From Trichobilharzia szidati (taxonomy: Eukaryota; Platyhelminthes; Trematoda; Strigeidida; Schistosomatidae), in contig OX235271.1 in the NCBI GenBank assembly GCA_944472155.2, positions 29,086,977-29,150,976 on the forward strand: 64,000 bases of DNA, given 5' to 3'. The notes under the pieces are model-generated. The model worked only from the letters and a program-made list of their open reading frames with translations. It did no database searches and had not been told where the DNA came from. The position numbers and the translations under genes were made by a program. This document shows positions 56,101 through 64,000 of this stretch, piece by piece; position 1 is the stretch's first letter, and each line of letters starts with the position of its first letter.

Positions 56101-56554
56101 CAAAGATCCATAATCTAAATGAAATAATAATATTTGTGCATTCTTCTTATTACATAGTGTAATAATGCAATAATATTTCTCCTTTATTACTAACAACACT
56201 TATAACAGACACTGAATAAAATTACTATGATACATTCGCTACTATTCAGTTCATCAAAACATTTAAACAAACAGCACTTTTTTACTTACTGAAATTGATT
56301 TGCTAATAATGATAACTTACGTAACTCTAAGTGAAATGCACTTGTATTCAATTGATTATCATCAGTTTAGAGTGCTTACATATCGATTTGCATTGTCTTT
56401 TGTTATCTGTCCTACCCTCATTCCCTCTCACTCACTCACTCAGTCCATCATTCACTTTTTCTCTCTCTCTCACATTTCCTCTACAAGGATTTGACAAAGA
56501 CCATACCATACCACAACGATCAACAGTCTGTTGATGTTTTGTTGAGCAGGCAAT
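56101..56554. other. No recognised feature apart from a CT-rich tract
   Basis: Contains CACTCACTCACTCAG and a TCTCTCTCTCTC tract at about 56430-56475. Nothing else is identifiable. Confidence 0.5.
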
Positions 56555-56800
56555 AGCAATGGCTAGGGGTCGTGCTATGTCGTGAATTAGCAGAAGTAAG
56601 AATTCATGGGCTGACCATTGGATCGGGTCCCAGTGGCTTAATGGTATATGAGCTCGCCTTGTAAACCAGAAGGTCCTGGGTTCGAATCCCGGTGGGTGCG
56701 TACTGATGAAGAGTCCCAAACTAGGGGGAAACGGCTGTTCATTACTCCCAGGTTTTCCAATTGTTCTCTAACTGATGTCAGCTCATGATGAAAATCCTGT
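56555..56800 (+). mobile_element. SINE C, young copy
   Basis: Plus copy with body (GGTCGTGCTATGTCGTGAAT), tRNA-like head (AGTGGCTTAATGGTATATGA; GGGTTCGAATCCCGG), motif GTACTG-ATGAAGA-GTCC...GGGG-GAAAC and tail ending ATGAAAATCCTGTAA. Here the hammerhead core has C3 to A, as in the 9.8 kb copy. Confidence 0.85.
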
Positions 56801-56867
56801 AATAGCAAAACCGTTGGAATTCTGTGTTTTCATGTGTAAAGGTTAAAGTTCACGTATTCAACAGATG

Positions 56868-57100
56868 TAGGGTGTCGGTGGCATAGTGGTTAGGACGCTC
56901 GCCGACCATGTAAATGGTCCGGGGTTCCACACCCGGCCGACGCACTCCTTTACCTCGCTAAGCCAGAAATAATCCTGGTAAAGACGAAAGGTCGGACATG
57001 AGGCTAGCAACCCCATCCTGTAAAATAAACACTGCTACAGAAACTTCAAGCCACTAGCTTGAAGCCCTATGTTCCACTGGAGAACGTGAAGGAAAAAAAA
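56868..57100 (+). mobile_element. SINE B with 12 bp target-site duplication
   Basis: Full-length plus copy: head GTGTCGGTGGCATAGTGG, GGGGTTCCACACCCGG, tail GAGGCTAGCAACCCC, GAAGCCCTATGTTCCACT and poly(A). It is flanked by ATTCAACAGATG at 56856-56867 and 57101-57112. Confidence 0.93.
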
Positions 57101-57382
57101 ATTCAACAGATGCTGGGCAAAGTAGATTGAAGTCAAATCAAAACGGAAGATGAACGGAACACTAAAATTGGTTTCTTTTTATCTCAGTAGGCAAAAATTG
57201 ATGAGGGCAGGAAACGAGAAATAAATATTCCATGTGGCGATTCATATAAAGTTAGAGTATGGGGATGTCTGTACAAATGAAGTTCAAAGCATCAATCTGT
57301 CCTATACATCTAAGCTACAAAATCAATAAGAATGGAACTTGGACACTGTATGGTAGAGTTTAATTCTGTCACAGAGTAAATT

Positions 57383-57605
57383 GGCGTTGGTGGCTTAGCG
57401 GTTGAATGCTCCCCAACCACGCATTTGGTTCGGAGTTCGATCCACGGTCGATTCACTCCTTTACCTCGCTAAGCAGTAATAAGACTGGGAAGACAGAGGG
57501 AAGGCTGAGCATGAGGCTAGCGAACCCCTAGACTTCAAAGCTCTAGTATGAAGCCCTATGTTCCAATAAGAATTTAATGGAATTAAATAAATCAAAATAA
57601 ACAAA
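57383..57605 (+). mobile_element. SINE B with 10 bp target-site duplication (nested)
   Basis: Plus copy, somewhat decayed: head GGCGTTGGTGGCTTAGCGG, GGAGTTCGATCCACGG, tail GAGCATGAGGCTAGCG and GAAGCCCTATGTTCC. The repeat AGAGTAAATT at 57373-57382 and 57606-57615 marks the insertion into the Penelope-like 3' end. Confidence 0.88.
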
Positions 57606-57745
57606 AGAGTAAATTTACTTGATAAAGTCTCACAGTGTAATACAGTATTACTTACTGATCAGGTTTTGAGCACAATTTATTGCTGCTCATAATCATATCA
57701 GTGCAATCATACAACTTTCTGACTTCGTTTGAATAATTCCATTAT

Positions 57746-58236
57746 TTACAGGATTTCATTATGAGCTGACATTAGTTAGAGAACCATTGGAAAACCTGAG
57801 AGTACTGGACAGCTGTTTCGTCACACTAGTTTGGGACTCTTCATCATCCACCGGGATTCGAACCCAGGACCTTATGGGTACAAGGTGAGCTCGTATACCA
57901 TTAAGCCAGTGAGACCCGATCCAATGGCCCATGAATTCTAACTTCTGCCAATTCACAACATAGCGCGACCTCTAGCCAATGTCCTCGGCGAGTATTTGTC
58001 CCCACACCCGACCTGCTGCACCCTACTGGTCACGACTTCTCACTAGAAGCCTATTTAACTACCTACCTGAATAGAGCAAGTCGCTAGTGAGCATCTCATT
58101 GATATTCAAGTGTTGGTTTGTAGGGATTTGATTGGTTACGGGATTTCATCATGAGCTGATATTAGTTAGAGAACCATTGGAAAACCTGAGAGTACTGGAC
58201 AGCTGTTTCGTCCTAGTTTCGGACTCATTTCTCGAT
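57746..58236 (-). mobile_element. SINE C tandem array (about 1.3 units, period ~390 bp)
   Basis: Read on minus. The tail start (TTACAGGATTTCATTATGAG on plus) at 57746 recurs at 58136 (TTACGGGATTTCATCATGAG), a 390 bp period. The complete unit includes tail, ribozyme-like motif, tRNA-like head and the 5' body (AGTCGTGACCAGTAGGG, CCTACCTGAATAGAG in reverse or direct). The partial second unit stops inside the ribozyme motif (58236). There is no spacer between units, so tail joins directly to the 5' body (GCATCTCATTGATATTCAAG). Confidence 0.88.
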
Positions 58237-58454
58237 TTGATTGGTTTTATTATTTGCTTTATCTGTGGTATTGGTGATGAGTCGTTCCTATTGCATGTGC
58301 TAACTGAAGATTCAATGATCAAAGATTCTGTAATCAACCTCCCTATCTGTTTTTTGTTTTAGAATTGTAACTCTGTCCCACTCTGTTGTGTAGTTGTGTG
58401 TTAATGGATACATTGGGACTCCTAAGTTTTCTCTTCTAAATTACTCATCTTCAT

Positions 58455-58885
58455 GGGGTCACTCTGTCTGTCTGTTTTCGACATAGAACTTTACACATAT
58501 ATCCGGCAGTTAAAGTCGCCACACTCCCTTCATGTACCACACAAAGCAAGAGGAGAAATGCATAATAAAGACAGAGGTGTGAGACAAAGGTATAGTAATA
58601 TCGAAGAAAAAAACAGTTTCATTGGAAATCATAAGTCACAAGGAGTGGATGCATCTGCACCAGCCATTGAGAACGAGGATTTTGAGCCATATCACCAATT
58701 GTTCCCAACCATTGGATTTTACCGTCCCGAGGAACCCAACCAGGAAGCCAGTCTATACCTTCCCACGTGGCTTAAACTAACTGTTGTGGATTTCATTGAC
58801 TGGTGCCATGTTTTCGTTTGACCACCACTAACTAGCTCTTTTCCAGCCTGACCCTGTATCAGCTAACATTATTCGACAATCAGCT
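58455..58885 (-). mobile_element. RTE LINE 3' fragment (group I), nested
   Basis: Minus-strand group I copy: TGTCTGTCTG tail at 58464, ACATAGAACTTTACACATAT, CAAGGAGTGGATGCATCTGC and CGTCCCGAGGAACCCAACC. It lies between two parts of the type B Penelope-like element. Confidence 0.83.
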
Positions 58886-59409
58886 AAATTCTTATGTTCT
58901 GACAATCTGGCTACCACCAATCTACTGGTTTCACCTATATGGTTGACCTCACAGTCCTTGCAAGTTATTTTCCGGATTATATTATTTTGTCTAATTGGGT
59001 CAACTGGCAGGGTCCTTTAACCAACAGAGCTTGTCCCTGTGTGAGTTTATGGATTAAAATGCCCCCCTAAATCCTGCTTCATTAAGGATCCTTTCGTGGA
59101 GCTTCACATGTCCTCTTCTTATATGGTAAAACTGTAGATGCTTGAAATTCTTTTCAGTTTATGTTATCAATACTGGTTTCACTATTATTTTTCTTTTTCT
59201 CATAATTTCTTTTTATCTTCTAAATGAATTTTGTAGGCTAGTTATTTGACATCAGTGCTTCTTCTATCTGTTTCATTTCATCATTTAGGTCTTTTTTGAA
59301 GTACTTAGTGCTATTGCTCGGTTTCTTAGACATTCAACTAAGCCTACCTTCATAGATAACGAATAAGATGAATTATAGGGCTAAATATCAATTAGAATGC
59401 CTACCTAAT

Positions 59410-59665
59410 TCTCGTTTACTGCACAATTCACTGCTTACTTAATTGAGCTGAGTAAGATATGGCGTGACCTCTAATAAGCCATAGCTGTTATCGACGAGTG
59501 TTAATCCTCACACCCAATTCGGTTTACTTCCCATCTGAGGGTCCTAGGTTCTATTCCTGATGAAGCCATGGGTTCATCTCGCTGAGGAACCTCAAACAAG
59601 AATGAAATAGCTGTCCAGCACTCTTGGTTTTTCACTGGTTCTCTAACTGAAGATAGTTTGTGAAC
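59410..59665 (+). mobile_element. SINE C, old copy
   Basis: Diverged plus copy: GGGTCCTAGGTTCTATTCC head remnant, motif CTCG-CTGAGGA-ACCT...GAAT-GAAATAGCTGTC, then CAGCACTCTTGG and tail TTCTCTAACTGAAG. The core CUGANGA and GAAA are kept, but stem II no longer pairs well. Confidence 0.7.
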
Positions 59666-59769
59666 AATTATGAAATCTTGTTCACAAATACACTAAACAA
59701 CTTCATTTTCTCTAATACAATATACCGATGATAGTATAAAATGACTTTCCAACGCTGTTCAATGGACTT

Positions 59770-60990
59770 TTATCTAAGGTGGGAATCAGAGTATTAATAA
59801 ACTACTACAATTAGTTGTGTTCTCTGAGCTCGTTGGTTTAGTTGCGGAGCTTTCGTCGTCCTTCTCGACAACATCATCAGCGCAATTTTTAGCGTAAAGT
59901 GAACTGATTTAAATTTCTTCATGAGTGATAGAATTCCGTCTCCCGGTAACCATCTTTACATATGCATTGACCATTTTATATTGACTTGGATTTCGAACTT
60001 TCTCGTCACGTGATTTACTCTTTATTAGTTGGTATATTTCGTCTATATTAACGTGCTTGTTAATTGCAAATTCGTTTGAGTACCAGGCTTCTAGGAATTC
60101 CCTGAATGCACTTTTGGTGTTTCTCCCGTCTAGAATTTCGACATTATCCCAATCAAACTGATGTCCATAATTATCTGCATGCACTGATATGAAAGAATAT
60201 ATATCATGTCTTTTGATAGCTGATTTGTGTTCCTGGATTCTGATTCGAAGGGGACGCCCACTTCGACCACCAATGTAATGTCTGTTCCAGTCCATACATG
60301 CAATTTATTTTGTAAATGGTATTAATTTTATCTCCTTTTTCTGTTGGATGGGTCTTTTGGTTTGTACAATATCGAATGAAGTGATTTGACTGGCTAGCTT
60401 GTGTGCTTTATCTATTTCAAATGGTTTCAGTATTCTATCTGTTATTTCAGAGATATTTTTGCTTATATATGGTAGGATGAATTTTCTTGTTTTATTTGAT
60501 GGTAGTTCCTTGTTGGTGTTGTGATCCGATTTTAAACACTTTTTGATGAAATTGTGAGGATATCCATTCTTTTTAAAGACCGTTAGTAGGTACTTTTCTT
60601 CCATTCTTTTCAACGCTGGATTAGTGCTACAATGTGTTTGAACTCTTTTAAACAATGTCTGCACACAGTTTCGTTTGTGAGTAACTGGATTATTGCTAGT
60701 ATAGTTGAGTATTTGATCTGTGGGTGTGTTGACTTTCTATATACTGGTGTTTCAAAATTTCCTGTGTTGGTTCTCCTGAATAAAACATCTAGAAATAGGA
60801 TTTTGTTATTTAATTCTTCTTCTCTTGTGAATTTGATGTCTTCGAATATATTGTTTACTAATCTATGGGTATATTCCAAATCATTTTTTAAATTATTATC
60901 ATTACTACCTGTAATTAAACCATAGTCTGGGCACGTTACGTTGATGATAGATTTGTTGATACATTGAAAGTTCAAAATCCAATTCAATAA
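59770..60990 (-). mobile_element. Penelope-like element (type D) with RT fragment, GIY-YIG and ribozyme
   Basis: Minus strand. Frame 60610-60987 has NKILFLDVLFRRTNTGNFET and PVYRKSTHPQIKYS (the conserved FLDV and VYRK boxes after the RT palm), with the catalytic DD region already lost. Frame 60305-60664 has the thumb/linker (YLLTVFKKNGYPHNFIKKCL). Frame 59909-60295 carries a complete GIY-YIG domain: HYIGGRSGRPLRIRIQEHKS, then a catalytic-type Glu in EFLEAWYSNEFAINKHVNID. Two frameshifts separate the parts. A hammerhead motif lies in the 3' region, and an inverted copy of the tail sits at the other end. It is located in the transporter intron, 0.4 kb from the exon. Confidence 0.9.
59840..59888 (-). 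ncRNA. Hammerhead ribozyme motif of Penelope-like element
   Basis: On minus: stem I 5' strand TTGCG, core CTGATGA (fully conserved), one U, stem II GTTGTC-GAGAAG-GACGAC, GAAA, minimal GCTC (UC cleavage site) and stem I 3' strand CGCAA. Stem I pairs perfectly (5 bp) and stem II pairs over 6 bp with one wobble. Penelope-like elements are known to carry hammerheads with very short stem III. The unpaired U after the core is the only irregularity. Confidence 0.72.
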
Positions 60991-60999
60991 AAAATGATC

Positions 61000-61250
61000 A
61001 GTACAGATGTAAATCGACTACCACTCACGAAAATGGTTACCAGGAAATGGAATTCTATCATTCATGGAGAATTTAAGTCAGTTCATTTTATACCAAAAAT
61101 TGCGTTGAATATGTTGTCCAGAAAGACGATGAAAGCTCCACAATTAAACCAACGAGCTCAGAGAACACAACTATTTGCAAATCATCCACCTGAGCTACAA
61201 ATCTTCTCTATTATTTCAACAAACCACTACATTGCAAGTGATTGAATTCA
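61000..61250 (+). mobile_element. Inverted tail of type D Penelope-like element
   Basis: Plus strand repeats, in opposite orientation, the end of the neighbouring element: AAAATGGTTACCAGGAAATG, GAATTCTATCATTCATG and AACCAACGAGCTCAGAGAAC. It includes a decayed ribozyme (TTGAATA in place of the core; AAAGACGATGAAAGCTCC kept). The strand switch occurs near 60990-61000. Confidence 0.82.
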
Positions 61251-61376
61251 CAATCATCAGTCATTGACACTAACAGATTACCATGTCTACGCCAATGGTT
61301 TATAATTGAAATAAAACGGCAAAATATAAACAAACTATTTAGGCTACAGAAAAATGACCATTGAAAATTGAATTAC

Positions 61377-61732
61377 CTTTTCTTTATCTCTTTTCGTCGG
61401 TAGAATAATTGTTGGCTGATCAATACAAATAATGCAAAGGAAATAGGCAACACAAGAGAATATAATCCCCGAAATAATTGAATACGGTACTACAGCATCG
61501 ACTAGAACTAAATCTTTGGCAGTATCATTGTTTGTTGTATTCATGGCAGTAGGTGTACTAGTACTGCTACTACTACTACTGCCAGTATTGTCATTCTTTG
61601 GCACTGATGGCAGTGTAAACGGTTTCACAAGTAATGGAGCTATAGCTGCACCCATACCATAACCGGAATGCATTAAACTGAATGGTCCAGCAGCTTTCGC
61701 CTCCCAAACAGAAGCCAATAACGGATTACCAT
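61377..61732 (-). CDS. MFSD4/NaGLT1-like major facilitator transporter, internal exon (mid-protein)
   Basis: Internal exon on minus: acceptor tcttctag just before 61732, donor gtaatt after 61377. After two bases of a split codon it reads GNPLLASVWEAKAAGPFSLM, HSGYGMGAAIAPLLVKPFTL, a Ser/Thr/Asn-rich luminal or extracellular loop (SSSSSSTSTPT, encoded by an AGT/AGC repeat), then a hydrophobic helix PYSIISGIIFSCVAYFLCII and ends PTKRDKEK in phase 0. The W-x-x-x-A-G-P-F...G-x-G-A-x-I-A-P-L motif is that of MFSD4-type transporters. It joins directly to the exon at 36644 in the central cytoplasmic loop, giving TM5-6 here and TM7-12 there. Exons for the N-terminal helices are not in 61733-64000. 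Confidence 0.9.
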
Positions 61733-62304
61733 CTAGAAGAGATTTTTAAAGAGAAAAAGATGTTTTAATTTTACAAATTAGGATGATGCAATCAAATGAG
61801 AAAATCTGCATAAAAATATAGCATAATCAACAGTTTGATTTTAAAATATTCTCCAGATACGTAAAATAAATCTAAAAACATGAATTCTTCAAAGTGCTAC
61901 CGTTTAAAGATCCTAAAAGGTTTCTACCAATAAGCGCTACCTTAATATGACTGTCAGGCTTGCATATCTCAATGACTTAATGCGCTATACAGGTAGGAAT
62001 GAATGTTTCTGCTAATCATTCCACGTTAGAATAGTACTTTTGATAGTGGTAAGACTAAAAGCGATTACTACGATAGTATAAGTCTGAGAACAACGTCATA
62101 GTATCGGTGAATAGGGAAGTAGCAGTGTAACAGCAGAAGGCAAGACGCGGAAGCTAAGATATATTTTCCATTGATCAAACGGCTATTTATATCTATACAG
62201 TCTGTACTTTTTAATGAATCACTGAGCGTGTGATTCTGGTTTACATTAAACGACATGAAGTATAATGTCCAAATACATATATATAGTATTCTGTTGGTAA
62301 TGCA
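61733..62304. other. Intron sequence without recognised feature
   Basis: AT-rich DNA upstream (on the gene's strand) of the transporter exon. No further exon or repeat is recognised. Confidence 0.5.
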
Positions 62305-63030
62305 CTATTGAACTTCTTTCTTTCTTTCTTCCTTTTACGACATAGAACTTTGCACATATGTCCGGCAGTTAAAGTCGCCACACTCCCTTCATGTAGCACA
62401 CAAAGCAAGAGAAGGAAGTAGATGAAATGCGTATTAGAGACAGTAAACAGAGGTGTGAGACAAAGGTATAGTAATAACGAAGAACAAAACAGTTTCATTG
62501 AAAATCATGAGTCACAAGGAGTGGATGCATCTGCAACAACCATTGACAGCGATTTTGAGCCATGTCACCAATTGTTTCCTACCATTGGTGTTTACCGTCC
62601 CGAGGACCCCAACCAGTCAGGAGGTCTACACCTTCCTACGTGGCTTAGACTAACTGTTGTAGATTTCATTGACTGGTACCATGTTTTCATTTGACCACCA
62701 CTAGCTCTTTTCCAGCCTGACCCTATATCAGCTAAAATTGCCCGTCGTCGAGGAAGGCGATGACTAGGCATTCGTAGCACATGTCCTAACCATCTCAGTC
62801 GATGTAATTTCACAGTCTTGTCGATTGATTTCCCCTCCTTACCTAGCACTCGATCGATACCTAACCTCAATATTGCTCACCTCATTATACCACTTCACGC
62901 GGGAGATAGAACGCAGACACCTATGACCAAAGACAACCAGTCTTTTCATGTCTTCCGCTCTCAGTGGCCAGGTCTCACATCCATAGAGGAGGATGGAGCG
63001 GACTGCTGAGCAGTACACACGCCCACTATT
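62305..63030 (-). mobile_element. RTE LINE 3' fragment (group I), well preserved
   Basis: Minus-strand copy with a CTTTCTTTCTTTC tail at 62316-62332, TAGAACTTTGCACATATGTC, and the C-terminal module in frame 62592-62870: RLGIDRVLGKEGKSIDKTVK, HRLRWLGHVLRMPSHRLPRR, AILADIGSGWKRASGGQMKT. Truncated 5' at about 63025. Confidence 0.87.
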
Positions 63031-63569
63031 GAACTGTGTGAATATGTGAGAATAATATTCTCTTGGAACATATTTTCTGTATCACACCACCCTAACAGAA
63101 GTAATAAGTGCCCTTTAGAAAGGCAACAAACCAACTATTCTGCCTTTCCCTTATTAGTGGTAGGGAAGGGGCTAGAAAAGCTCAATCACAAGAAAACTTT
63201 ACATCCTCTGAGTAGTGTTTACGGACTTTATGCTAACGCTCTTTCTGTTTCATTTCCCATAACAACAAAAATCCAAATGTTATCATTCATTTAGTGAGTT
63301 CAGTGAAATCTTATGTAACATTTACTGAATTCTATGTAAGGAGACCTTCAAATTTATGCATAAATCCCTTTGATCAATAGAGATACTCAGTCGCAAACTT
63401 GTTACAATCTAAGCTGATTATGTTACAGCATACGTAGGAGAATAATAAAGAGAAGACATATACACTATATTATGAAGCTCACGGAATACAGAATATTTCA
63501 CTCTATATTACTTTGTACTATAGAAGGCAAAAGACAACCCAAACATGCATGATAACAGTCATTTTTTAT

Positions 63570-64000
63570 TCTAAGTGATTATTATCATTGTTTCCTTTAA
63601 TTCCTAGAGGAACATAGGGATTCAGCCGTGCGTCTTCATTGCATTCGGTTCTCTGCTAGAGTCTTCACCTGGCTCCAAGTCTGCCCACACACTTTCATCT
63701 CCTCTTCACATCACCGCCTCCTCCATGTCACCCACCCTCGCACTGACGACCAACTCGCCACTTCCCTTTCGAGTTCCACTCGAGCAATGGCTTGTCTAGT
63801 GATGTCACTTGATGGTTTCCTCAGAGTATAACCGGCGAATCCATCTCCATTTCCTCCTGACTATTTCTTTCACAATCGGTTCCTGCTGGGTTCGTTCACT
63901 CACTGCCAGAGATCTCTGTTGCTGATCTTTTCTGGCCAGCCATCTGATCTTGAGTATTGAGCGAAGACAACTGTTAATGGAGGTCTGTAGTTTGTTTGAG
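63570..64000 (-). mobile_element. RTE LINE 3' end (group IIb), running off the window
   Basis: Minus-strand copy whose 3' end (ATTATTATCATTGTTTCC, TTTAATTCCTAGAGGAACAT) lies at about 63580. The coding module continues to the window edge (reverse of KKWRWIRRLYSEE-like text at 63830-63870). Confidence 0.85.

Larger units (their letters stand above)
57325..59400 (-). mobile_element. Penelope-like element (type B) mosaic with three insertions
   Basis: Segments at 57325-57382, 57606-57745, 58237-58450 and 58886-59400 align in order with the uninterrupted type B copies at 11640-12330 and 26190-27345 (for example ACACTGTATGGTAGAG, CTTCGTTTGAATAATTCC, GATGAGTCGTTCCTATTGC, CTAAATTCTTATGTTCTGAC). Between them lie a SINE B, a SINE C tandem and an RTE fragment. 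It is inactive. Confidence 0.82.

Noticed and set aside
1..64000. CRISPR arrays, operons, bacterial promoters and terminators
   Set aside because: No regularly spaced short repeats or prokaryotic gene organisation; the window is eukaryotic nuclear DNA with spliced genes.

Overview
The window reads as a piece of flatworm, specifically schistosome-like trematode, nuclear genome. The evidence is AT-rich DNA with very long introns, dense interspersed repeats of the types known from Schistosoma (RTE/SR2-like LINEs, Penelope-like elements with GIY-YIG domains, Smalpha-like SINEs carrying hammerhead-ribozyme motifs), and only a few scattered coding exons. There is no prokaryotic gene organisation, no rRNA and no CRISPR. 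Species cannot be fixed from sequence alone. One assembly gap (N run) lies at 18150-18648.

Two host genes are supported. On the + strand, exons at 4779-4951 and 14594-14863 encode consecutive parts of the catalytic domain of a GALNT1/13-like polypeptide N-acetylgalactosaminyltransferase (Golgi mucin-type O-glycosylation); both have good splice sites, matching phase and are separated by a 9.6 kb intron. On the - strand, exons at 61377-61732 and 35751-36644 encode the middle and the C-terminal half of an MFSD4/NaGLT1-like major facilitator transporter, in phase across a 24.7 kb intron. The remaining exons of both genes were not found in the window.

Most of the rest is mobile DNA, often nested. 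I distinguish: RTE-clade LINEs group I (3' end near a TAGAACTTTGCA motif, seen on the reverse strand), group II (SR2-like, 3' end GAAGCCCTATGTTCCACT then AATAAT tail) and a subgroup IIb; one CR1/Jockey-like LINE (51841-53312); one further truncated LINE family (1-702, 15025-15663); Penelope-like elements of at least four types (called A-D here); and small tRNA-headed elements: SINE A and SINE B (same tRNA-like head, different tails), SINE C (about 390 bp unit with a tRNA-like promoter and a hammerhead-like motif) and Smalpha-like SINEs.

The most interesting material is in the small elements. SINE C occurs as a tandem array with a ~390-396 bp period and, at six or more places, as head-to-head inverted pairs, two of which are enclosed by a single target-site duplication. 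One copy keeps an intact hammerhead core (49224-49270). This is what would be expected of a retrozyme-like circular or concatemeric RNA being reverse transcribed. SINE A and SINE B share a head, but their tails match two different LINEs in this same window. A nearly perfect 603 bp-arm palindrome (23276-24494) and a Penelope element with a near-canonical hammerhead and an inverted tail (59770-61250) complete the picture. Group names A-D, I, II and IIb are local labels, not database names.
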